A stretch of DNA of 14,476 nucleotides from an alpha proteobacterium 3107 (lineage in GTDB: Bacteria; Pseudomonadota; Alphaproteobacteria; Rhodobacterales; Rhodobacteraceae). The stretch lies in assembly GCA_001483205.1 (NCBI GenBank), contig JPPB01000201.1:1-14476 (forward strand), in the 5' to 3' direction. Positions 6,972 to 11,778 of this stretch are shown here, piece after piece. Positions within the stretch are counted from its first letter, which is position 1. Every line of letters starts with the position of its first letter. The notes under the pieces are model-generated. The model was not told the origin of the DNA. It made no database searches and saw nothing but the letters and a program-made list of their open reading frames with translations. The position numbers were made by a program, and so were the translations under genes.

Positions 6972-7272
6972 CAATCAGCCCTGCCTGTTTGCCGTGGGGA
7001 TAGTTGGACGGCCCGACGGCGCGGAACGTCTCTCGGAAATGAACCGGTTCCGGGCCATCCCGCCCCCGGCGCGCATCGGCCAGATAAGCCCCGACGACGG
7101 TGCTTTTCTGCCGCTCGGCGAACAGCAGGCGCAACTGGGCGTGGGCGTGATCTTCGATCAGCTCGGCCTCGTGGTGGTGGCGGGTCCAGCGGTCATCGGC
7201 GGTCAGATAGATGACATCGCCCTCGATCAGCGCGTTGGCGGTGACGACCTTGGGGGTGAATTGCCTGCTCAT
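6958..7272 (-). CDS. DUF2849 domain protein
   Basis: A small soluble protein of 104 aa between cysG and the sulfite reductase gene. The sequence fits the DUF2849 family, which I know mainly from this position in alphaproteobacterial sulfur clusters: FTPKVVTANALIEGDVIYL near the start, then WTRHHHEAELIEDHAHAQL with several histidines. It has no signal peptide, membrane segment or cysteine. Its ATG overlaps the cysG stop (ATGA, 4 nt), and its 3' end overlaps the reductase start by 14 nt, so the three genes are translationally coupled. Function is unknown. The histidine-rich stretch (HHHEAE, EDHAHA) could bind a metal or siroheme, but that is speculation. Confidence 0.88.
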   Translation of the reverse strand: MSRQFTPKVVTANALIEGDVIYLTADDRWTRHHHEAELIEDHAHAQLRLLFAERQKSTVVGAYLADARRGRDGPEPVHFRETFRAVGPSNYPHGKQAGLIDVQI

Positions 7273-8681
7273 CGGATAAGAGCCGTTTGTTCGGGTGTTT
7301 CTTGGGGGGCGTCGGGCTGTGCTGTCGCCCCGGCATGGCGCGGCGCAAGGCCAAGAAAGATGATGGCGGGGCCGGACATACCGGCAACGGCGGCAGGCAA
7401 CCCGGCCAGCGTGGTGGCGACGGTCTGCTGCTCAGGGCGAGAGGCGTTCTCGACCACCGTAACCGGCGTTGCCGGATCAGCACCGTGCATCATCAGGCGG
7501 CCCTGAACAAAGCGGGCGGATTTCTTGCCCATATAGACGGCGGCGACCTCTCCCCGACGCGCCAGTTGCCGCCAGTCATGTTCGGCAAAGCCGCGCACAT
7601 CATGGCCGGTCAGGATACGGACAGAGGAATTGCGCCCGCGTCTGGTCAGGCTCTGACCGATGGCGGCCACCGCAGCAGAGGCGGCGGTCAGGCCCGGAAT
7701 GACCCGCCAGGCAACGCCTGCGGCCTCCAGCGCCCCGATCTCTTCATCCAAGCGCCCGAAGACCCCCGGATCGCCGGATTTCAGCCGCACCACATGCAGA
7801 CCCTTCCGCGCATGACCAATCATCGCCGCGTTGATCGTCTCTTGCGGGGTGTGGGGGCCAAAGCCTTCCTTGCCTGCCTCCAGCAGGATCGCCTCGCGCC
7901 GGGCGAGTTCGAGGATTTCCGGCGCGACCAGACGGTCATGGATCACCACATCCGCCGCATCCAGCGCCTTGCGGGCCTTGAGCGTCAGCAGTTCCGGGTC
8001 GCCCGGCCCGGCCCCGACAAGATCAACACGACCGGCGCGGGGCTGGCGCGCCAGATGCCGGGTCAAGAGCGCATCAAGCGCCGGGCGCACCGCCGCCTCT
8101 CCGCCAGTTTCAACCGCCGCAGGACCGGCGCGGAAATAATAGTCCGCCCAGAACGCCCGCCGCCTGCCCCCGAACGGCAGCGCCTCGGCCCGCTTGCGGA
8201 ACGCCTTGCCGAAACGGGCCAGCACACCCAGCACCGGCGGCAACCGTTCCTCAAGCTCTGCCTTGATCGCACGGGCCAGCACCGGTGCGGCCCCTTCGGT
8301 GCCGATCGCCACCGTCACCGGGTCACGATCCACGATCGCCGGGGTGATGAACCGGCTGTCCTCAAGGTTGTCAACGATATTGACCAGCGCGCCCCCGGCC
8401 TCTGCGAGCGCGGCTACGCGGGCGTCCTCGGCAGCGTCCTCATTGGCGGCATAGAACAGCACCGCCCCGGCTGTGTCACCGGGCGCGAATGCACGGCGGA
8501 CAAGCGTGATCTTTCCGCTTCGGGCCAGGGTTTCGATCTCCGGCGCGGGGGCATCAGCGAAAACCGCTATCCGCGCGTCGGTCTTCATCAGCAGGCGCAG
8601 TTTGGCAACAGCCGCTTCGCCCCCGCCGGAAACGACGATGCGGCGGCCCTCGACGGCCAGGAAGACGGGAAAGTGTTTCAT
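7269..8681 (-). CDS. cysG: Siroheme synthase CysG (trifunctional)
   Basis: A 470-aa fusion that methylates uroporphyrinogen III twice, oxidises precorrin-2 with NAD+ and inserts iron to make siroheme, the cofactor of the reductase downstream. The N-terminal dehydrogenase/chelatase half has the NAD motif GGGEAAVAK (19-27) and the catalytic aspartate equivalent to Salmonella CysG D104 in NIVD (101-104). The residue matching the phosphorylated S128 is threonine here (AIGTEG). The C-terminal SAM uroporphyrinogen methyltransferase half shows GAGPGDPELLTLKA (223-236), VVRLKSGDPGVFGR (297-310) and VIPGLTAAS (327-335). Length compares with about 457 aa for the enterobacterial enzyme. GGGA about 9 nt upstream of the ATG is a plausible ribosome site. 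First gene of the cluster; likely controlled from the promoter region shared with the divergent Lrp-type gene. Confidence 0.95.
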   Translation of the reverse strand: MKHFPVFLAVEGRRIVVSGGGEAAVAKLRLLMKTDARIAVFADAPAPEIETLARSGKITLVRRAFAPGDTAGAVLFYAANEDAAEDARVAALAEAGGALVNIVDNLEDSRFITPAIVDRDPVTVAIGTEGAAPVLARAIKAELEERLPPVLGVLARFGKAFRKRAEALPFGGRRRAFWADYYFRAGPAAVETGGEAAVRPALDALLTRHLARQPRAGRVDLVGAGPGDPELLTLKARKALDAADVVIHDRLVAPEILELARREAILLEAGKEGFGPHTPQETINAAMIGHARKGLHVVRLKSGDPGVFGRLDEEIGALEAAGVAWRVIPGLTAASAAVAAIGQSLTRRGRNSSVRILTGHDVRGFAEHDWRQLARRGEVAAVYMGKKSARFVQGRLMMHGADPATPVTVVENASRPEQQTVATTLAGLPAAVAGMSGPAIIFLGLAPRHAGATAQPDAPQETPEQTALIR

Positions 8682-8710
8682 GTGGGCGGTCCCGGATGCG
8701 ATTTTCAGGG

Positions 8711-8739
8711 TTGATATAGGATATTTTCCCGTTTATGTG
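8711..8739 (+). promoter_or_regulatory. Candidate promoter of the Lrp-family gene
   Basis: TTGATA (8711-8716), a 17-nt spacer and TATGTG (8734-8739), about 85 nt upstream of the gene. The -35 is good and the -10 moderate. It overlaps the left arm of the dyad at 8722-8758, which would suit autoregulation. On the other strand A/T-rich ATATCC-TATATC sequence in the same place may be the cysG promoter, but I cannot assign hexamers there with confidence. Confidence 0.4.
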
Positions 8740-8758
8740 CCAGATGCGGCGGAAAATA
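8722..8758. promoter_or_regulatory. Dyad operator candidate between cysG and the lrp-like gene
   Basis: TATTTTCC (8722-8729) and GGAAAATA (8751-8758) are perfect 8-bp inverted arms, 29 bp centre to centre, in the 142-nt divergent promoter region. A/T-rich arms in a GC-rich genome, on one helical face roughly three turns apart, are the sort of site Lrp/AsnC proteins wrap. That the adjacent regulator binds here is inference. Confidence 0.5.
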
Positions 8759-8823
8759 AGAAGAATTGTCGGCGGTATCGCCGGGAAGAGGGACGATCAT
8801 TCCGGTTTTGCCGGGATCAGGGG

Positions 8824-9285
8824 ATGGATATTCGCATGGATGACACGGATCGCAGGATTCTGGCCGAGTTGCAGCGGGATGCGGGGCAGTCTCTGGATGA
8901 GGTCGCGCGCAGGGTGGGGTCGTCCAGAACGCCGGTGTGGAACCGGATTCGCAGGATGCGGGAGGCCGGGATCATCGGGCGGCAGACGGTGATTCTGGAT
9001 GCGGAAACGCTGGGGCTGGAGGCCTGTTTTTTCGTGCTGATCCGCACCTCAGAGCATGAGGCCGGTTGGCAGAAGCGGTTTCTTGAGGCCCTGCATGACC
9101 GGCCCGAGGTGATGGAGGCGCACCGGCTGGCCGGTGACATTGACTATATCCTCAAGGTTCGGGTGAAGAACGCCCGCGCCTATGACGATTTCTATCAGGC
9201 ACTGATTGCCGAGGTGCGCATCTATAATGTCACCGCGCTGTTGTCGATGGAAGAGCTGAAATCGACGACCATGCTGCCGCTGTGA
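8824..9285 (+). CDS. Lrp/AsnC-family transcriptional regulator
   Basis: A 153-aa DNA-binding protein. The N-terminal winged helix-turn-helix is plain (DDTDRRILAELQRDAGQSLD, then EVARRVGSSRTPVWNRIRRM at about residues 24-43), followed by the RAM/AsnC ligand-binding domain (ACFFVLIRTSEHE, VMEAHRLAGDIDYILKVRV, with the GDIDY loop). It ends MEELKSTTMLPL, a tail seen in DecR/Lrp-type members. The ATG at 8824 is used here; the ATG at 8836 (149 aa) is equally possible, with AGGGG 12 nt upstream. It is transcribed divergently from cysG, so I infer it senses an amino acid (cysteine or methionine would make sense) and controls the sulfite-reduction cluster and itself. The ligand is not shown by sequence. 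Confidence 0.92.
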   Translation: MDIRMDDTDRRILAELQRDAGQSLDEVARRVGSSRTPVWNRIRRMREAGIIGRQTVILDAETLGLEACFFVLIRTSEHEAGWQKRFLEALHDRPEVMEAHRLAGDIDYILKVRVKNARAYDDFYQALIAEVRIYNVTALLSMEELKSTTMLPL

Positions 9286-9324
9286 ATGCTGAGGGAGCCG
9301 CGCAAGGGGGGGCCGTGATTCCAA

Positions 9325-9389
9325 AACCTCTGCATAATGGCGCGCCGGTGGCCAACTTGTCCGCCCGGCTTGGCCAATATGCAGAGGCC
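9325..9389 (+). repeat. Family-A palindromic repeat, copy A2
   Basis: Ends CCTCTGCAT (9327-9335) and ATGCAGAGG (9379-9387) form a perfect 9-bp outer stem; a second stem TGGCCAA/TTGGCCA lies inside, with GGCGCGCC near the left arm. It lies 39 nt after the lrp-like stop and 63 nt before the rmuC start. The remaining gap holds only GCCAC-AC-GTGGC (9402-9413) and the rmuC ribosome site. Confidence 0.88.
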
Positions 9390-9452
9390 CCGTATGCTGA
9401 TGCCACACGTGGCGGCCTCGCCTCGCGCGGAACGGAAAACGAAAGGTGCATC

Positions 9453-10850
9453 ATGGAACAATTCTTCTGGCTGATTGCCGGTGCGTGCGGCGCTCTGGGC
9501 CTGACCCTGCTGTTTCGCCGCCCGGCGCGGGCCGAAATTTCCGCCCTGAAACAGGCACTGGCCGAACAGGACACTGCCCTGCGCGAGGCCCAGAAAGGTG
9601 CCGCCCGCGACGGGGCGCTGGCCGGGGAGCGGAAGGCGGAAATCGACCGCCTGAACGGGGATTTGTCAAAGCTCAGGGCCAGACTGGACGAAGAGGCCCG
9701 AAAGCAGCAGCAGATGACCGGCACCATCGCGCGTCTGGAAACGGCTATGGAAGACACAAGGAAAGCACATGAGGAAAAACTCGCGATGCTGACCGGGATG
9801 CGCCAGGACATGGAAAGCAAATTCCGTGAACTGGCGCAGGAGGCGCTGAAAACCCAGGGCGAGGCGTTTGCGAAATCCAATATTGAAAAGCTCGACGCAA
9901 CCCTGAAGCCGCTGACCAAGGATGTCGGCAGCTTTCGGGAAAAGCTCGAAAACATTCACCGGGAGGCAACCAAGGACCGGCAGGATCTTGAGACCGAAAT
10001 CAAGAACCTCAGCGAACAATCGGCCAAAATCTCGCAGGAAGCGACCGACCTGACCCGCGCGCTCAAAGGCGACCGGCAGAAACAGGGCGCATGGGGAGAG
10101 GTGATCCTTGAAACCATCCTTGAGCGCTCCGGTCTGCGCGAGGGGGAGGAATACGAGGCCCAGGCCCGCCGAACGAATGCCGAAGGCCACCGGATGCAGC
10201 CGGATGTGGTGGTCAATATGCCCGGCCAAAAGACGCTGGTGATCGACAGCAAGGTGTCTCTGCTCGCCTATACCGATGCGGTCAATGCGGAAACGGATGC
10301 GGCATTTGAGGCGGCGCGGAAACGGCATGTCGCATCCCTGCGCGCGCATATCGACGGGCTGGCCGGGAAGGGGTATCAGAGCGCCGAGGGCTTTACGGTC
10401 GATTACGTGATCCTGTTTGTGCCCATTGAGGGCGCGCTGGCAGAGGCGTTGCACGAAGACAGCGGGCTGACGGAATACGCGCTTGGGAAGAATATTATGA
10501 TCGCGACGCCGACGACGCTGATGATGGCGCTGCGGACGATCAAAAATGTGTGGGATGTGGAGCGGCGGAGCAAGAATGCCGAAGAGATCGCCCGGCGGGC
10601 GGGGCGGCTTTACGACAAGGTGGCCGGGTTTGTCAAGAATATGGAGGCCGTCGGCGAACACCTTGGTAAGGCGCAGGAGGCACATCAGAAGGCTTTCGGG
10701 CAGCTTTCGAGAGGGCGCGGCAATGTGCTCGGGCAGGTGGAGACGCTGAAGACCCTGGGCGCGAAGACGACGAAAACCCTTGGGGCGGACTTTGATGACG
10801 AAGGGCCGGAAGAGGCCACGCGGCTGACCCCGGAAAAGACCTCTGCATGA
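9453..10850 (+). CDS. rmuC: DNA recombination protein RmuC
   Basis: A membrane-anchored, coiled-coil protein of the RmuC family (restriction-nuclease-like core), known in E. coli for limiting inversions at short inverted repeats; 465 aa. An N-terminal hydrophobic segment (about residues 4-21) precedes a long charged coiled coil (about 28-205), then the RmuC domain: KQGAWGEVILETILERSGLREG (start near 210), PDVVVNMPG and LVIDSKVSLLAY, YVILFVPIEGALAEAL, IMIATPTTLMMALRTI. The frame is open to 9282, but ATG 9453 has AAAGG 6 nt upstream and puts the membrane anchor first. The last three codons (Thr-Ser-Ala) and the stop lie inside repeat A3. Convergent with topA across 928 nt. Finding RmuC next to a dense inverted-repeat island is notable but may be coincidence. 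Confidence 0.94.
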   Translation: MEQFFWLIAGACGALGLTLLFRRPARAEISALKQALAEQDTALREAQKGAARDGALAGERKAEIDRLNGDLSKLRARLDEEARKQQQMTGTIARLETAMEDTRKAHEEKLAMLTGMRQDMESKFRELAQEALKTQGEAFAKSNIEKLDATLKPLTKDVGSFREKLENIHREATKDRQDLETEIKNLSEQSAKISQEATDLTRALKGDRQKQGAWGEVILETILERSGLREGEEYEAQARRTNAEGHRMQPDVVVNMPGQKTLVIDSKVSLLAYTDAVNAETDAAFEAARKRHVASLRAHIDGLAGKGYQSAEGFTVDYVILFVPIEGALAEALHEDSGLTEYALGKNIMIATPTTLMMALRTIKNVWDVERRSKNAEEIARRAGRLYDKVAGFVKNMEAVGEHLGKAQEAHQKAFGQLSRGRGNVLGQVETLKTLGAKTTKTLGADFDDEGPEEATRLTPEKTSA

Positions 10851-10903
10851 TGGCGCGTCAGTGGCCGGACCATCTGCCCGGCCCAAGCAAATATGCAGAG
10901 GTC
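10838..10903 (+). repeat. Family-A palindromic repeat, copy A3, overlapping the rmuC stop
   Basis: GACCTCTGCAT (10838-10848) and ATGCAGAGGTC (10893-10903) form a perfect 11-bp outer stem, followed by TTTG. The interior (GATGGCGCGTC, GTGGCC, TCTGCCCGG) matches A1 and A2. The left arm supplies the rmuC codons ACC TCT GCA and most of the TGA. The transcript could fold here and end weakly, though the T-run is only three bases. Confidence 0.88.
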
Positions 10904-10908
10904 TTTGC

Positions 10909-11195
10909 AAGGCCGTATCCGGCCCGACAAGGGGGGGTGCGCACCACGCCACCCCATTGAGGGGTGGGCGGCCCGGCCCGGTCTTACGACCGGGCGGGGG
11001 GCAAGGACGAAGGGCGGGACTTCAGAACAGAGGGCAGCGCCCGACCCGGCGGAAGCAAAGCGCCCGCCATGGGGTGAGGCCCGCTTCGGAAACGGTCCGG
11101 GGGACCGTTTCAGGGCCGAACGGGCGGAGCCCCCAGGCGGGCGCTGCCTGGGCAGTTCCGCCGGGCGGGGCGTTTTGGGGGCGATACACCCTTAT
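10909..11195 (+). repeat. Multi-hairpin repeat, copy C1
   Basis: Consecutive hairpins: H1 GGCCG-TATC-CGGCC (10911-10924), a palindrome GGTGCGCACC (10936-10945), H3 ACCCC-ATTGA-GGGGT (10951-10965), H4 GCCCGGTC-TTAC-GACCGGGC (10976-10995), and a long arm pair GGCAGCGCCCG (11033-11043) with CGGGCGCTGCC (11138-11148) whose loop holds element D1. It ends GCGTTTTGGGGGCGATACA, shared with C2, and runs into palindrome B1. Compared with C2 it carries roughly 63 extra nt, essentially D1 and flanks. Confidence 0.8.
11071..11125 (+). repeat. Element D1, perfect inverted partner of D2
   Basis: All 55 nt are the exact reverse complement of 11717-11771. Inside, GAAACGGTCC (11089-11098) and GGACCGTTTC (11102-11111) pair around GGG, and outer segments GCCCG/CGGGC and TTCGG/CCGAA extend the stem. 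It is absent from the otherwise matching copy C2, so it was inserted into C1 or lost from C2. Confidence 0.85.
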
Positions 11196-11206
11196 CCGCG
11201 GATAAG
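11191..11206. repeat. 16-bp palindrome family B, copy B1
   Basis: Perfect palindrome CTTATCCGCGGATAAG, directly at the end of repeat C1 and 12 nt before the start of C2. Same sequence at 11648, 14409 and (cut) 14464. Confidence 0.85.
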
Positions 11207-11217
11207 GCATGGCCCAA

Positions 11218-11465
11218 TTTGCCGGGACAGCGAACAGCACGGAAGGCCGCGTCCGGCCCGCATAGGGGGCACGCGCCGCTCACCCCTCAATGGGGTGGGC
11301 GGCCCGGCCCGGTCTTACGACCGGGCGGGGGGCAAGGACGAAGGGCGGGGCTTCAAGAGAGAGGGCAGCGCCCGGCCCGGCGGGTGCAAAGCGCCCGCCA
11401 TGGGGCGGGGCGGGCGCTGCCCGGCATTCTGCCGGGCGGGGCGTTTTGGGGGCGATACAGCCTTA
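11218..11465 (+). repeat. Multi-hairpin repeat, copy C2
   Basis: Starts TTTGCCGGGACAG as E1 does. It then has H1 GGCCG-CGTC-CGGCC (11245-11258), H3 ACCCC-TCAAT-GGGGT (11282-11296), H4 GCCCGGTC-TTAC-GACCGGGC (11307-11326), the 12-bp arm pair GGGCAGCGCCCG (11363-11374) with CGGGCGCTGCCC (11411-11422), and H6 GCCCGGCA-TTC-TGCCGGGC (11419-11437). From H4 on it is nearly identical to C1 except for the missing D element. The H3 loop is inverted relative to C1. It runs into the composite at 11464. Confidence 0.8.
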
Positions 11466-11510
11466 TGCAGAGGTCTTTATCCGCGGATAAGGGCAAGACC
11501 TCTGACCTAT
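11464..11510. repeat. Composite of family-A end and palindrome (copy B2)
   Basis: TATGCAGAGGTCTTT matches the right end of A1. It is followed by TTATCCGCGGATAAG (11477-11491; the expected first C is T, so 15 of 16 positions match), then GGCAAGACCTCTGACCTAT, which also follows B4. Together CAGAGGTCTT (11468-11477) and AAGACCTCTG (11495-11504) form a perfect 10-bp outer stem around the palindrome. Confidence 0.8.
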
Positions 11511-11512
11511 AG

Positions 11513-11633
11513 CCTGACGCCCGGATTTTGAGTCCAAGTCCCGGCCCTGTTCCCGCCCGGCGCTTGCGCCGGGCCTCACCCCCCCACAGGGCGGCGCGTT
11601 CGCGCCTACCCGTGCGGGCCGGACGCGGCCTTT
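11513..11633 (-). repeat. Multi-hairpin repeat, copy E2
   Basis: Reverse-orientation homologue of E1. On the minus strand it reads AAAGGCCGCGTCCGGCC (H1, 11617-11630), GGCGCG-AA-CGCGCC (H2, 11593-11606), a weak CCC-TGT-GGG, then GCCCGGCGC-AA-GCGCCGGGC (H4, 11555-11574) and the tail ACTTGGACTCAAAATCCGG. H4 is one pair longer than in E1 and its pairs differ by paired changes. Confidence 0.8.
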
Positions 11634-11647
11634 CGGGGGGGGCGCAG

Positions 11648-11663
11648 CTTATCCGCGGATAAG
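11648..11663. repeat. 16-bp palindrome family B, copy B3
   Basis: Perfect CTTATCCGCGGATAAG, 15 nt beyond the H1 end of repeat E2 and 116 nt from the topA stop codon. Confidence 0.85.
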
Positions 11664-11716
11664 GTCAGGTTTGGCGACTTGTTCCCTGATGGTCCGCCGC
11701 GCCGTCATCGGGCTCT

Positions 11717-11771
11717 GCCCGTTCGGCCCTGAAACGGTCCCCCGGACCGTTTCCGAAGCGGGCCTCACCCC
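11717..11771 (-). terminator. Element D2, long hairpin just downstream of topA
   Basis: Perfect inverted copy of D1, starting 8 nt past the topA stop. On the minus strand the RNA would fold GCCCG/CGGGC, TTCGG/CCGAA and AAACGGTCC/GGACCGTTT around a GGG loop, about 19 pairs with a few bulged bases. No T-tract follows, so it would act as a rho-assisted terminator or 3'-end stabiliser rather than a textbook intrinsic terminator. It also qualifies as a repeat. Confidence 0.55.
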
Positions 11772-11778
11772 CGCAGGC

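Larger units (their letters stand above)
10851..11778. other. Repeat island between convergent rmuC and topA
   Basis: These 928 nt hold no gene I would defend. They are a mosaic of A3, C1 with D1 inside it, palindrome B1, C2, a composite of an A end with palindrome B2, E2, B3 and D2, leaving little unexplained sequence. Long open frames run through it, but the C1/C2 duplication is offset by 331 bp, so the two copies would be read in different frames, and the predicted peptides are Arg/Gly/Pro-rich. I regard these frames as non-coding. Confidence 0.8.

Noticed and set aside
6096..8714. Long plus-strand frames (372 and 475 codons) over the sulfite reductase and cysG genes
   Set aside because: They are antisense shadows of genes with intact catalytic motifs; no recognisable protein features.
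9666..10952. A 428-codon minus-strand frame opposite rmuC
   Set aside because: It is the antisense of rmuC, with its apparent start inside repeat DNA.
11191..11206. The palindrome as paired DnaA boxes or a replication origin
   Set aside because: TTATCCGCG resembles TTATCCACA but lacks the conserved CACA end; no dnaA/dnaN or AT-rich unwinding region nearby.
10909..11465. CRISPR array or integron-like array
   Set aside because: Only two large, GC-rich copies with internal hairpins; no short direct repeats with regular unique spacers and no cas or integrase genes.
10893..11531. A plus-strand open frame of 212 codons (and overlapping 97-114 codon frames) across the repeat island
   Set aside because: It is made of repeats C1 and C2, which are offset by 331 bp and would therefore be read in different frames. 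The predicted protein is Arg/Gly/Pro-rich with no domain, and the frame is better explained by stop-poor GC-rich DNA.
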